From Aliirhizobium wenxiniae (GTDB lineage Bacteria; Pseudomonadota; Alphaproteobacteria; Rhizobiales; Rhizobiaceae), in the NCBI RefSeq assembly GCF_014201355.1, contig NZ_JACHEG010000005.1, positions 248,001 through 312,000 of the forward strand: a stretch of DNA of 64,000 bases. Direction: 5' to 3'. The notes under the pieces were generated by a model. That model was not told the origin of the DNA. It did not search any database and saw nothing but the letters and a program-made list of their open reading frames with translations. Shown one piece after another: positions 1 to 9,835 of the stretch (position 1 is the first letter of the stretch; every line of letters begins with the position of its first letter). The translations under genes were made by a program, and so were the position numbers.

Positions 1-1
1 G

Positions 2-475
2 GGCATCACCTATCTGGATAATGAGCCGCTTGGGCGTGTGACCAGCGTTCCGCTTTATTCGGAAAACTATACGCTTGTTACGGCTGAAGGGACGCCTCTC
101 GCTGACCGGGAGAGTGTGAAGTGGGCCGAGATGGCGGATCTGCGGCTGTGCCTCCTGACGCCGGACATGCAGAACCGGCGGATCATCAACCAGCATCTTT
201 CCAGTGCAGGCGTGTCGATCACGCCGATGCTGGAATCGAATTCGATGGTCGTGCTGCTATCGCATGTGGCGACAGGCCGATGGGCCAGTATCATGCCGCG
301 CAATGTTGCAAGATCCTTCGGCTTCACGCAGAGCCTCCGCATGATCCCGATTGTAGAGCCGGAAGCGAAACACATGGTGGGGCTGGTCGCGCCGTATCGG
401 GAGCCGTTTACTCCCCTGGTTTCTGCCCTGCTGCATGAGGCGAGGGGCCTCGGCAGGGACATGGCAGAGATATAG
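2..475 (+). CDS. LysR-family regulator, C-terminal part (cut by window edge)
   Basis: The frame is open from base 2, so the start and the N-terminal helix-turn-helix lie outside the window; 157 residues remain. They match the effector-binding half of LysR regulators: an early strand VPLYSENYTLV, a middle strand ADLRLCLLTP, and LLSHVATGRWASIMPRNVA near the end. fdhD follows 108 bp later on the same strand. LysR proteins of the FdsR type control formate dehydrogenase genes in other bacteria, so this one may do the same, but the visible half does not show its target or ligand. Confidence 0.8.
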   Translation, partial: GITYLDNEPLGRVTSVPLYSENYTLVTAEGTPLADRESVKWAEMADLRLCLLTPDMQNRRIINQHLSSAGVSITPMLESNSMVVLLSHVATGRWASIMPRNVARSFGFTQSLRMIPIVEPEAKHMVGLVAPYREPFTPLVSALLHEARGLGRDMAEI

Positions 476-583
476 TTTTCAAGGGTCCACGATCGGCGGT
501 ATGCGACTGGCGATCGATCACGGAAGCACTACGTGATAGTGGTGGCACCGAACGTAAATAGATAAGGCAATCGAGGAGAGGTC

Positions 584-1411
584 ATGACCGGCTTCGGGAC
601 GACGATCGTGGCGCAAGAGATCATTCGCCGGAATGGCGTGGTCCGCGCAGGCTCGCGTGCGGTGCCTGCAGAAGTGCCAATCGCCTTTTCTTATGGTGGC
701 TCCACCCATGCCGTCATGATGGGCACACCGGCGGATCTGGAAGACTTCGCCATCGGTTTCAGTCTGACGGAAGGCATCATCGCCTCAATGGCCGAGATTG
801 AGGAGGTCACGGTTCTGGACGAGGGGCAGGGCCTCGACGTGCAGGTGCGGCTTGCGGAAAACAAGGAGGATGCCTTGCGCGCCCGGCGGCGGCATATGGC
901 CGGGCCTGTTGGCTGCGGGCTCTGCGGCATCGAGTCGATCGAGCAGGCCATGCGGGTCGTTCCGGATGTCCGTGATGTTGGGGTGGTACTGACGCCTGAA
1001 GACATTACGGCAGCGATGGCGGCTTTGAACGGCGCGCAGCCTTTGCATGCAGAGACACATGCGGTTCACGGAGCAGGTTTTTTCATTCCCGGTGAGGGAT
1101 TGATCGCGGTGCGTGAGGATGTCGGCCGGCATAATGCGCTCGACAAGCTTGCCGGAGCGGTGATCCGCGCTGGGCGAGAGGGTGGTCAGGGCATCGTCGT
1201 CGTCACCAGCCGCATCTCGGTGGAGATGGTGCAAAAGACGGCAATCCTTGGAAGCTCGACACTCGTGGCGATCTCGGCACCGACAGCGCTTGCCATTCGT
1301 ACCGCAGAAGAGGCCGGGATGACGCTCGTGGCTTTGACGCGTGGTGAGGATTTCGAGATATTTGCCGGTGCGGAGCGCATCGACACGGGATCTGTCGCCG
1401 ACGTCGCGTGA
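584..1411 (+). CDS. fdhD: FdhD, sulfurtransferase required for formate dehydrogenase activity
   Basis: FdhD moves sulfur from the cysteine desulfurase IscS to the bis-MGD molybdenum cofactor and so activates formate dehydrogenase in the cytoplasm. The 275-residue protein has the family's CxxC pair in GCGLCG (Cys111 and Cys114), the early segment DLEDFAIGFSLTEGI, and a late segment REDVGRHNALDKL, all typical. A good ribosome site (gaggagag) stands just before ATG 584. No formate dehydrogenase subunit is inside the window; the LysR fragment upstream is the only possible partner visible. Length is normal for the family. Confidence 0.95.
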   Translation: MTGFGTTIVAQEIIRRNGVVRAGSRAVPAEVPIAFSYGGSTHAVMMGTPADLEDFAIGFSLTEGIIASMAEIEEVTVLDEGQGLDVQVRLAENKEDALRARRRHMAGPVGCGLCGIESIEQAMRVVPDVRDVGVVLTPEDITAAMAALNGAQPLHAETHAVHGAGFFIPGEGLIAVREDVGRHNALDKLAGAVIRAGREGGQGIVVVTSRISVEMVQKTAILGSSTLVAISAPTALAIRTAEEAGMTLVALTRGEDFEIFAGAERIDTGSVADVA

Positions 1412-1587
1412 TGATTTCGACCTGAGTTCGGATTCAGGTCCATTTTTATAAGCGGAGCTGCCTCCGTTTATATTGCCAAACCGGCCAAGGTCGGTTATTG
1501 ATGCACCGTGCCTTTCGCGGATTGTGCAATCCTGCGGCCGGGGCATCTTCTCATTTCACATACCATATCTCCCAGATGGAGCCGTTC

Positions 1588-2637
1588 ATGCGATACAATC
1601 AATTGGGCAATACAGGGCTGTTCGTGTCCGAACTGTGCCTCGGCACGATGACCTTCGGCGAGGCCGACAACGCCGCCTTGTGGGGCAAGATCGCCGGCGT
1701 CGATCAGGATGCAGCCGACCAGATCCTCGACCGTTCGATCAAGGCCGGGGTCAATTTCGTCGACACGGCCGATGTCTATTCCTTCGGTACTTCGGAACGG
1801 ATTCTCGGTCAGGCCATCCGCAATGTCGGCGTCGCCCGCAAGGATATCGTGATCGCCACCAAGTTTTTGGGTCAGATGGGCGACAAGCCCAACGACCGTG
1901 GCGCCTCGCGTGGGCATATCATGGATTCGGTCGAGAAAAGCCTTGAGCGACTGCAGGTCGATCATATCGATCTCTACCAGATCCATGGCACCGACACCGT
2001 CACGCCGATCGACGAGACGTTAAGGGCGCTCGACGATCTCGTTTCACGCGGGCTCGTTCGCTATATCGGGCTTTCCAACTGGGCAGCGTGGCGGATTGCC
2101 AAGGCGCTCGGCATTTCGGAACGGCGAGGTTTCGCCCGGTTCGAAACGGTGCAATCCTACTACTCGATTGCCGGCCGTGACCTGGAGCGTGAGATCGTGC
2201 CGCTGATGCAGGAAGAAAAGCTCGGCCTGATGGTATGGTCGCCACTCGCCGGTGGTCTGCTTTCAGGCAAATACGGTCCCGGCGCGCCCGGCAATGGCGA
2301 GGGCCGGCGTCAGGAATTCGATTTCCCGCCGGTGGACAATTACCGCGCCTGGGCCTGCGTTGCGGCCATGCGCGAGATTGCGGCCAGGCATGAGACAAGC
2401 GTGGCTGCGGTGGCGCTCGCCTATATCCTTGCCAAGCCTTTCGTCACCAGCGTCATCATTGGGGCCAAGCGGATCGAGCAGCTGGATGAAAACCTGAAGG
2501 CCGTTTCGGTCAAACTCGATGCCGAAGACCTGAAAAAGCTCGACGAAGTCAGCGCGCTGATGTCGGAATATCCGGGCTGGATGCTGGAGCGGCAGGGTGT
2601 GGGTCGCCGCCCGGCTCCTTTCGAGCCGAAGGACTGA
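1588..2637 (+). CDS. Aldo/keto reductase
   Basis: NADPH-dependent oxidoreductase of the aldo/keto reductase superfamily, 349 residues. The catalytic tetrad is complete: Asp59, Tyr64, Lys92 and His133 (in QIHGTD). The N-terminus MRYNQLGNTGLFVSELCLGT is the usual first strand and helix of AKR proteins related to YajO / IolS. An upstream in-frame TTG at 1498 would add 30 residues that look like untranslated leader, and ATG 1576 is also possible; ATG 1588 has gatggag about 7 nt upstream and fits the family N-terminus. Substrate is not deducible. A clean terminator follows directly. Confidence 0.88.
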   Translation: MRYNQLGNTGLFVSELCLGTMTFGEADNAALWGKIAGVDQDAADQILDRSIKAGVNFVDTADVYSFGTSERILGQAIRNVGVARKDIVIATKFLGQMGDKPNDRGASRGHIMDSVEKSLERLQVDHIDLYQIHGTDTVTPIDETLRALDDLVSRGLVRYIGLSNWAAWRIAKALGISERRGFARFETVQSYYSIAGRDLEREIVPLMQEEKLGLMVWSPLAGGLLSGKYGPGAPGNGEGRRQEFDFPPVDNYRAWACVAAMREIAARHETSVAAVALAYILAKPFVTSVIIGAKRIEQLDENLKAVSVKLDAEDLKKLDEVSALMSEYPGWMLERQGVGRRPAPFEPKD

Positions 2638-2645
2638 GATCGTGA

Positions 2646-2671
2646 GGGAGGCCGGATCGGCCTCCCTTTTT
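2646..2671 (+). terminator. Rho-independent terminator after the aldo/keto reductase
   Basis: Perfect 8-bp stem (gggaggcc 2646-2653 with ggcctccc 2659-2666), 5-nt loop, then five T (2667-2671). It ends the + strand transcript, and lies 11 bp from the stop of the convergent chemoreceptor gene. Confidence 0.9.
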
Positions 2672-2681
2672 CCGTTTCAGC

Positions 2682-4445
2682 TCAGAAATCTTCCCAGCCG
2701 GCTGCCCTCTTGAGATTGGCATGCGCCATTCGCAACGGGGCGGTGCCCACATGGGCGGTTTGAGGAGCGCTGTGGGCGGCCGGTCGGGATGCGAGCCGCT
2801 TGCCTTCTCCGATATCGAACTGCATCAGAAGATCACGCAGGCTCTTAGCCTCGCTTGCCAGTGAGTGGCTGGCCGCGGTCGTCTCTTCCACCATGGCGGC
2901 GTTCTGCTGGGTCGCCTGATCCATATGGTTCACCGCCTGGCTGATCTCGCGTAGGCTCGATGCCTGTTCGCGGGAGGCTTCGACGATGGCGGAAACATTG
3001 TCATGAATGCTGGCGACCTGACCGAGAATATCCCGCAGCGAGCCGCCCGTGCGACCGACCAGTTCGACGCCGCCGGAAACCTGATGGCTCGAGGTGTTGA
3101 TCAGCGTCTTGATCTCCTTGGCGGCCTTGGCGGAGCGTTGCGCCAGCTCGCGGACTTCCTGTGCTACGACCGCAAATCCCTTGCCGGCCTCGCCTGCACG
3201 GGCGGCCTCGACGCCGGCATTGAGCGCCAGCAGGTTGGTCTGGAACGCGATGTCGTCGATGACGCTGATAATGTTGGTGATCTCGTTGGACGATTTGGCG
3301 ATCTCGTCCATGGCGGCGATTGCCTGCTGAACGACAAGGCCGGACTGTTCGGCATTCTGGCGGGTGTTGGTGACAAGCCGCCCGGCTTCTTCAGCGCGGT
3401 GACTGGAATCGCCGACAGTGCGGGTAATTTCCTCCAACGCCGCGGCTGCCTCTTCCAGCGATGCGGCCTGCTGCTCGGTGCGTTTTGCCAGTTCTTGAGA
3501 CGCGTCGCGGATTTCACTCGATGCAGAGGCGATACCGGAAGCGTTCTGCGAGACGACCTTCATCGCGTCGCGCAGCTTGGCGGCGACCGAGTTGAAATCC
3601 TGGCGGGTCGATTCCATGCTGGGCACGAAGCGGGTTTCGATCGATTGATCGAGCTTGCCGTCTGCCAGATCGCGAAGACCCGTGCCGAGCATGCCGATCG
3701 CGCTCATGCGCGGGGTCACGTCGGTGGCGAATTTCACCACCTTGCAGACCTTGCCGTTCAGGTCGGTAATAGGGTTATAGGCCGCCTGGATCCAGATCTC
3801 CTTGCCGCCCTTGCCGTAACGGACGAATTCATCGGCGATGAATTCTCCATTCGCCAGGCGTGGCCAGAATTCCGCGTAGTCCTGTGATGCGGCGTAGCCG
3901 GGTTCACAGAACATCCGGTGATGCTTGCCCTTGATCTCCGACAGGTCATAACCGAGGCCGGCGCAGAAGTTTTCGTTTGCCTCCAGGATCGTGCCGTCGG
4001 GGAGGAATTCGATGACGGCCTGCGAGCGGCTGATGGCGGAAAGCTTGGCGGCGTCTTCGGTTGCCTTGATCTTCGCTGCGGTTATATCGGTTGCGAGCTT
4101 GATGACCTTGTAGGGCTTGCCACCGCGCGAAACAGGGTTGTAGGAGGCCTGGATCCAGATTTCGCGGCCCGACTTGGTGATCCGCTTATATTCTCTGGCG
4201 TCGAAATTTCCGGCTGCAAGATTGGCCCAGAAAGCCTTGTATTCGGCCGATGCTGCGTAATCCGGCTCACAAAAGATACGGTGGTGCTTTCCCCTGATTT
4301 CGGCAAGCGAATAACCGAGCGCTTCGCAGAAATTAGGATTTGCGTTTAGGATGTTTCCGCCAAGATCGAATTCGATGACTGCTTGCGATCGCGATATCGC
4401 GGCGAGAGTGTCCAGCGCACCTGCCGTCTTGCCCAGTCCCAGCAT
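2682..4445 (-). CDS. Cytoplasmic methyl-accepting chemotaxis protein with two PAS domains
   Basis: 587-residue chemoreceptor without signal peptide or membrane segment. Two PAS domains (about residues 15-123 and 135-244) are close copies of each other, both starting AISRSQAVIEF and both containing GKHHR(I/M)FCEP. A HAMP-like linker follows (about 250-310), then the long signalling coiled coil; the conserved tip reads AFQTNLLALNAGVEAARAGE. The last five residues GWEDF match the xWxxF pentapeptide that tethers CheR/CheB in enterobacterial and rhizobial receptors. PAS sensing suggests an internal redox or energy signal, but no cofactor ligand is obvious. A Shine-Dalgarno gaggga precedes ATG 4445. 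The signal partner CheW lies just upstream on the same strand. Confidence 0.93.
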   Translation of the reverse strand: MLGLGKTAGALDTLAAISRSQAVIEFDLGGNILNANPNFCEALGYSLAEIRGKHHRIFCEPDYAASAEYKAFWANLAAGNFDAREYKRITKSGREIWIQASYNPVSRGGKPYKVIKLATDITAAKIKATEDAAKLSAISRSQAVIEFLPDGTILEANENFCAGLGYDLSEIKGKHHRMFCEPGYAASQDYAEFWPRLANGEFIADEFVRYGKGGKEIWIQAAYNPITDLNGKVCKVVKFATDVTPRMSAIGMLGTGLRDLADGKLDQSIETRFVPSMESTRQDFNSVAAKLRDAMKVVSQNASGIASASSEIRDASQELAKRTEQQAASLEEAAAALEEITRTVGDSSHRAEEAGRLVTNTRQNAEQSGLVVQQAIAAMDEIAKSSNEITNIISVIDDIAFQTNLLALNAGVEAARAGEAGKGFAVVAQEVRELAQRSAKAAKEIKTLINTSSHQVSGGVELVGRTGGSLRDILGQVASIHDNVSAIVEASREQASSLREISQAVNHMDQATQQNAAMVEETTAASHSLASEAKSLRDLLMQFDIGEGKRLASRPAAHSAPQTAHVGTAPLRMAHANLKRAAGWEDF

Positions 4446-4589
4446 TGAGTGTCCCTCAGACGTAACCTTGTGGCGGTTACTGCCATATAGTCAATGGAGG
4501 TTGCGCTTCAGACAACGCGCTGAACTTCCAGCTATATTAGGACATCAAAAAATTAATGTGACCTTTATTAAAACTACAATTATTAGCCA

Positions 4590-4620
4590 GGAAAAATAAG
4601 AGCCGCATTTTCGCGGCTCT
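4590..4620 (-). terminator. Terminator downstream of cheW
   Basis: Perfect 8-bp stem agagccgc (4599-4606) / gcggctct (4613-4620) with a 6-nt loop. Read on the - strand it is followed by tattttt, so it stops the cheW transcript before the chemoreceptor gene. Confidence 0.85.
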
Positions 4621-4649
4621 TTGACTTGGTTTTGCTGTGAAAGCCTGCC

Positions 4650-5129
4650 TCAGGCAGCAATATCTTCCATCTCGGTGCCCTTGAACATCTTGGCGAGGTT
4701 CAGGAAGCAGATCATGCCGTGCTCGTTGGCGATGATCCCTTCGGAGAAGGACTTGTCGAAGGAGGCGGAGACTTCCGGAACCGGCTGAACCTGGCTCGAG
4801 GGAATGGTGAGGATGTCGGAGACGCGGTCAACGAGCATGCCGATGACCATGTTGTGTACTTCGGCGACAACGATCGCGCTGCGTTCGTTGGCAACAGTGC
4901 TCTTCATGCCGAGCTTGTATGCGAGATCGATGATCGGAATGACCGAGCCGCGCAGGTTCATGACGCCGATAACGTCCTTCGGTGCATGCGGGAGCGGCGT
5001 GGATGGCGCCCAGCCTCGGATTTCGCGGATCGTCGTCGTCTTGACGCAGAATTCCTGATCGTGAAGACGGAAGGCGATGATCTCAAGCATTTCGCCGCTA
5101 TACATGGTGGAATTGATCGTGGTCGCCAT
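4650..5129 (-). CDS. cheW: Chemotaxis coupling protein CheW
   Basis: CheW links chemoreceptors to the kinase CheA at the cytoplasmic array. The 159-residue protein is one CheW domain: EIIAFRLHDQEFCVKT at the start, then GVMNLRGSVIPIIDL, the hallmark strand pair, and IGMLVDRVSDIL. Length is normal for the family. It is upstream of the double-PAS receptor on the same strand but a terminator lies between them, so they are probably separate transcripts. It is not inside a cheA/cheY cluster here, so it may be an accessory coupling protein serving this receptor. Confidence 0.93.
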   Translation of the reverse strand: MATTINSTMYSGEMLEIIAFRLHDQEFCVKTTTIREIRGWAPSTPLPHAPKDVIGVMNLRGSVIPIIDLAYKLGMKSTVANERSAIVVAEVHNMVIGMLVDRVSDILTIPSSQVQPVPEVSASFDKSFSEGIIANEHGMICFLNLAKMFKGTEMEDIAA

Positions 5130-5320
5130 CAGAAATGCCCCAGCTGTCCGTTGCCCGCATGACGGTTACTGCGCCCGATGAATTCAGGTGCAAGTCCCAT
5201 CACGTCGCAATCCGGCGCCGAAGCACGGCGAATCTCAGATTGCGCGATGCCGACTTTAATCGAGGATTATTTCTCAAACATAAATCATAGAACGCAAAAT
5301 CGCGGTCTGGAGGCTAGGGC

Positions 5321-8300
5321 CTAATATTCTTTCTCATAGAAGATACCGGCCTTGCCGCCTTCGGTGCCGGCTCCTGCCTTGAGCTTCACGCCGCGGCCGA
5401 CATCGAGATTGATCGTTGCCTGCGCCCCGCCTTCGCCGCCCTGCTCCACCTGAAGATAGGTGCGGTTATTGATGTAACGGCCAACCGAAACGGTCGTCTG
5501 GCCTGTTGCATCGGTGTTGACGTCCAGATCATCGACGCCGAGATTGCTGCGCAACGTCTGCAGAAGCGAGGTCGAGCCACCGCCGGCAAGCTGGCTCACG
5601 GCATCCGCCAATTGGGCGATCTGCAGCGGCGACAGCCGCGACATGGATTGGCCGAAGATCAGCTGTGCCAGAACTTCATCCTGCGGCAGAGAAGGGGAGG
5701 ACGTAAAGGCGATGGTCGGGTCGTCGGCCATTCCGGTTACGCCGACTGTGATCGTGGTGGAGCCTGATGTCGTGTCCGCCGACATGTTGAGGACCGGGAT
5801 CAGGCCACCGCCGAAGGTGATATCGCCCTCGGTGAAATCGAGACGTTTGGTCAGGATGATGATACGGCCGCGGCGCATTTCGAAGCCGCCCGATACCTGC
5901 GGCTCGATCGCCGTGCCTGCGACGGTCAGTTCCCCGCCAAGTTCCGCATCGATGCCGCGGCCGCGGACGAAGATGCCGTTTGGTGCGCGTACCTTGAGTT
6001 CGAGCCTGATGGGGTTGGAGCTGCCTGATGCCTGTTTCGGCCTGATCTCTTCCATCTGTCGCAGAACTGCAGCCGGTGCGTTGCGGTGCCGGATATCGAT
6101 CGAACGCAGCGAGGTCGGCAGCTTGGCCGGAACGGTGATCGAAGCCTTGGTCAGCGCGATGTCGCCGCCCAGTACGGGGCCGGACATGACCGGACCCTTG
6201 AATGTGAGAGTGCCGTCTGCCGTGATCGCAAACAGGGTGCCATCGGCATAACTCGCCTGGGCCAGCCTGATCGTCAGGTCTGCGGGGAAGCCGGATGCGG
6301 GTTCGATGCCGACGGTGCCATCAACTGTGACGGTTCCGCCCCCTGATAGCGAACCCGAGATGCCCGAGAGACGTGCGGTCTTGCCGTCCAATGCGATATT
6401 GGCGGTAAGCGAATTGATCGCGAGGTTTCGGCGGACATCAATGAAGCGCGAGCCGGATGTGACAAGCGTGCCGGTAATCGCCGGAGACGCTGCATTGCCT
6501 CGTACTGCGATGTCGACATTGCCGGTGCCTTCCAGAATGAAGCCCTGCGCGGAAAGCTGGCCTGCAAGAATGGAGAAGGGAAGGTTGCCGGAGAATTTGA
6601 GATCGAGCGGCCGGTCACCGGTAATCACGGCTGTGCCCCCGCCCGAGAGCGCGATGCCTCCTCCGCCGGAAAGGCGAGTGTCGACGGTAACGCGGCCATC
6701 CTGAAATGTGCCTTCAGCGGTTATGTCTACTGCTGCAACGCCGGCAGTCGAGGTCTGGCTGACGGCTGCATTGTCCCAGCGGAGATTGTAACGGACTGCA
6801 GGTGCCTGGGGTGTGCCGGTGGCTGTGACAGTGCCGGAAATCATGCCCTCGGCGCCGAGACTGGGAACGAAGGCATTGGCGATGCTGGCGGGAATAGCCT
6901 TGGCGCGGGCATTGATGTTCAGTGCCGGGCCACCGTTCGCGTTGAGAAGTACCTTGCCGTCGGCGGTGATTTCCATGCCGCCGCTGCCGGCAATGCGCGT
7001 TTCGTCTAGTGTGACTGCGCCATCTGCAAAGGTGCCGGTCGCAGAGATGCGAAACGGACTGATGCCAGCGTCGCGCATCTGGCGAAGCTGGGCATCACTC
7101 CATTCTAAATCATATCGTATTGCGGGAGCAGAGCTTGTGCCCGTTGCATTGATCGTGCCCGAAATGTTGCCTGCCGCGTGGATGGTGGGCAGGAAGGTGT
7201 TGAGCAGGCTTGCCGGCAGCGCATTGATCGTTGCGGCCACATCGAGCGTTGAGCCTGCCGTGCCGTTTACAGAAACGCTGCCGGTGCCGGTCGCAAGGGT
7301 GAGGTTCGACAGGCGTGCGCCGCCGTTCTCGATGACGATGCGTGTCGGATTTTCCAGACGTACCGGGATCTTGCGCGGTGTTGCCTCGAAATTTTGCAGG
7401 CCGATGGCAAGACCATTTGCGGTTTCGATCGTCGCCTTGGTGGTCAAAGGCGCGCCGTCGTAATTGGCTGACAGGTCGATCGAGGTCGTCGTGCCGGAGT
7501 GATCCAATCCGACATTCAGGCCTTCAAGGAAGATGCTGTCGGTTCCAAGACGCGCGGCACGGATAGAGCCCTGTGCGGCGATGGTCTTGATGTCCGGTAT
7601 GGTCAGGTCGATTGCCGGCTGCACCAGGCCCGCATTGCCGCGTCGAATTGCCGAACCGTTCGCCTTGATGACGGCACCGGTTGTCTGGCCTTCGCGATTG
7701 AAGGTGACGGAACCCTTGAGATCACCCTGGGCCTGCTGAGCGGCCAGCGCTGCAAGCAGCGATACGTCGGGGAAATCGAACTGGAGCTGGCCGGACGGCA
7801 TGAATTCGGGCGAGAAGGTCAGGGCACCGGTCAGCTTGTTCGGACCGATTTCGGCATTGATCGCCGGAGCCTGGGTTTCGCCGTTCGCCGATGCCAAGTC
7901 GCTGCTGATGCGGATCGGCTTGCTGTCGATCGAGCCGTTGACGGTAAGGCGGCCCTGCGGCGCATCGGGATTTGCCGTGCCTTCGAGGATGAGGCTCAGG
8001 TCTTCCAGCCTGCGGCCGGCAAGCCGGGCTTCGGCTGAATTGATGACGGCTCTGACATTCGCGCCGGTCAGCGGGCCCTTCGCGGAAATGTCGAAGCCTG
8101 CGGCGCCTTCCGCGTCACCCAGCCAGCGCTTGATATCCGGTAGGCGACCGGCAAGCCGGCCGGAAACGTTGCCGTTTTCCATCAGCACGTTGCCATGGGC
8201 TTCCAGCGCGTTCGACTTGATAACGAGGTTTTCCAGGCTCATGCGGCCGCCTTGAACGACGTCCACATATCCTTCTGCAGCGATGGCGCCTTCAAAGCGC

Positions 8301-9817
8301 GGCGCGAGTGCCGGCGGCAGGATGCTCGGATTGGCCGAGAGGCGGAAATTGCCGGTCACCGCCTGCTTCGACGTGTCGTAGGCACCGCTGACGGTGCCGT
8401 TGAAGCCTGCGCTTTCGAAGGTGGCGGCATCAAGCCCGATCGCCGGCGGCGCAAGGCGCAAGGGTGCGTCGAGCGTTACCGGACCCCGGACCATGCGGCC
8501 GATATCAGGGTTGGCGAAGTTCAGTTCGCCGACGGTAAAACGGCTACGAATGCTGCCGGCGCGGGCAATGAGATCGAGATCCTCGCTTTCCGCCTGAAGC
8601 CGGATCTGGCGGAAGCGGCCTTGCGGAAGCTCGGCATAGGGAAGCGATGCGGTGGCGTTGAAGCGCGCGGCCGCGGCTGCTCCGGTCAGGGTGAAATTTA
8701 GGGTTTCGAGCGAAAAGCGGCTTGGCTGGCCGTTGATCGGCCATGCCACTTCGACCGGTCCCTTGGTGCCGGCAAGGCTTGCCGTCAGGCTGTTATCACC
8801 CTTGGGGTCCCAGGCTCCCTTGGCGGAAATGCGTACGGCACCCGAGGTCAGCTGGCCGCGCTGGAAATCGACGCGGCCCGATTTCGAATAGGTTGCCGCG
8901 ATATCGATATCGGTCGTGCCGTCGAACAGGTCGCGAAGTGCAGGCGGCATCAGAGTGGCAAGCTGGCCGCCGCCTTTGACCTCGACGCGGTGCCCGCCAT
9001 TATCGACCATCACATGCCGACCATCGACCGAGATAACCGGCTGGCCGTCGACATTCCCGGACAGCTTGCCGGCCCAGTTGGACAAGGGGCCCTCTCCATC
9101 GAGGGCGAGTTGCACGGCCGGAGCGCCGGGTAGCCGCAGCAGGCGTGCGAGAAGCCCGCCCTGCGGCTCGGATACCGATGCCTTGAGTGTCAGGCGATTT
9201 TCGGAGGGAGCATAAACGATGTCGGCAAGCGCTCTGGCATCCGGCTCATCCTTGCGGGTCGCCTGAAGATCCAGCGCGATATTCGGCCCCGTCGCATCGA
9301 TCGACCCTTTCAGGGAAAGTGCGAAGTCGCGGCCCGATAGCGCCTGAGCGAGATTGATGTCCGGCAGGTCGAGTTGTGCGACCCTGATGCCGACGGGCAA
9401 TGTCGTGCCTCCCGACGAAGTCGTGGTTGTGGCAGGCTTTGCAGCGGTTGGTTCCGGTGGACGATAGACATCGATCGCGCCTGCGGTGATGCGGTCGGCG
9501 CGGAACTCGCCGGTGATCAGCGCCGTCGGCGACCAGTCGATCTCGATGCCATTGATCTGGGCGTAAGGGCCTTTGCTGTCGGACAGCGTCAGTGCGCCGA
9601 CGCGAAGATCACCGGTCAGCAGGCCTTCGGGCCGCGTGAATGTGATCGAGCGATCGGGAGTGGACACAAGTGACGATATGCGGCTGGCAGCCATATCGCC
9701 GCCGACAGGCGTGAAGGCGACGAAGAGAACAACGCCGAGCGCCATGACGAAAAGGACGCCGATTGCCGCGATCGCGGCTCTCAATGTCCATTTCAGAAGG
9801 CGGACGATGAATGTCAT
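5321..9817 (-). CDS. tamB: TamB, inner-membrane anchored bridge of the translocation and assembly module
   Basis: TamB spans the periplasm from an N-terminal inner-membrane helix to the Omp85 protein TamA, and takes part in outer-membrane assembly and phospholipid transport. The 1498-residue protein has one membrane helix (about residues 9-32), a long repetitive beta-rich middle, and the C-terminal TamB (DUF490) domain with segments SGGFEMRRGRIIILTKRLD and PQDEVLAQLIFGQSMSRLS. It ends in aromatic residues (YEKEY) as beta-barrel partners often do. tamA lies directly upstream, 18 bp away, so the two form an operon in the order tamA-tamB. The start is supported by the conserved hydrophobic N-terminus. 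Confidence 0.94.
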   Translation of the reverse strand: MTFIVRLLKWTLRAAIAAIGVLFVMALGVVLFVAFTPVGGDMAASRISSLVSTPDRSITFTRPEGLLTGDLRVGALTLSDSKGPYAQINGIEIDWSPTALITGEFRADRITAGAIDVYRPPEPTAAKPATTTTSSGGTTLPVGIRVAQLDLPDINLAQALSGRDFALSLKGSIDATGPNIALDLQATRKDEPDARALADIVYAPSENRLTLKASVSEPQGGLLARLLRLPGAPAVQLALDGEGPLSNWAGKLSGNVDGQPVISVDGRHVMVDNGGHRVEVKGGGQLATLMPPALRDLFDGTTDIDIAATYSKSGRVDFQRGQLTSGAVRISAKGAWDPKGDNSLTASLAGTKGPVEVAWPINGQPSRFSLETLNFTLTGAAAAARFNATASLPYAELPQGRFRQIRLQAESEDLDLIARAGSIRSRFTVGELNFANPDIGRMVRGPVTLDAPLRLAPPAIGLDAATFESAGFNGTVSGAYDTSKQAVTGNFRLSANPSILPPALAPRFEGAIAAEGYVDVVQGGRMSLENLVIKSNALEAHGNVLMENGNVSGRLAGRLPDIKRWLGDAEGAAGFDISAKGPLTGANVRAVINSAEARLAGRRLEDLSLILEGTANPDAPQGRLTVNGSIDSKPIRISSDLASANGETQAPAINAEIGPNKLTGALTFSPEFMPSGQLQFDFPDVSLLAALAAQQAQGDLKGSVTFNREGQTTGAVIKANGSAIRRGNAGLVQPAIDLTIPDIKTIAAQGSIRAARLGTDSIFLEGLNVGLDHSGTTTSIDLSANYDGAPLTTKATIETANGLAIGLQNFEATPRKIPVRLENPTRIVIENGGARLSNLTLATGTGSVSVNGTAGSTLDVAATINALPASLLNTFLPTIHAAGNISGTINATGTSSAPAIRYDLEWSDAQLRQMRDAGISPFRISATGTFADGAVTLDETRIAGSGGMEITADGKVLLNANGGPALNINARAKAIPASIANAFVPSLGAEGMISGTVTATGTPQAPAVRYNLRWDNAAVSQTSTAGVAAVDITAEGTFQDGRVTVDTRLSGGGGIALSGGGTAVITGDRPLDLKFSGNLPFSILAGQLSAQGFILEGTGNVDIAVRGNAASPAITGTLVTSGSRFIDVRRNLAINSLTANIALDGKTARLSGISGSLSGGGTVTVDGTVGIEPASGFPADLTIRLAQASYADGTLFAITADGTLTFKGPVMSGPVLGGDIALTKASITVPAKLPTSLRSIDIRHRNAPAAVLRQMEEIRPKQASGSSNPIRLELKVRAPNGIFVRGRGIDAELGGELTVAGTAIEPQVSGGFEMRRGRIIILTKRLDFTEGDITFGGGLIPVLNMSADTTSGSTTITVGVTGMADDPTIAFTSSPSLPQDEVLAQLIFGQSMSRLSPLQIAQLADAVSQLAGGGSTSLLQTLRSNLGVDDLDVNTDATGQTTVSVGRYINNRTYLQVEQGGEGGAQATINLDVGRGVKLKAGAGTEGGKAGIFYEKEY

Positions 9818-9835
9818 AATAGTGTTGCTGCCTCT

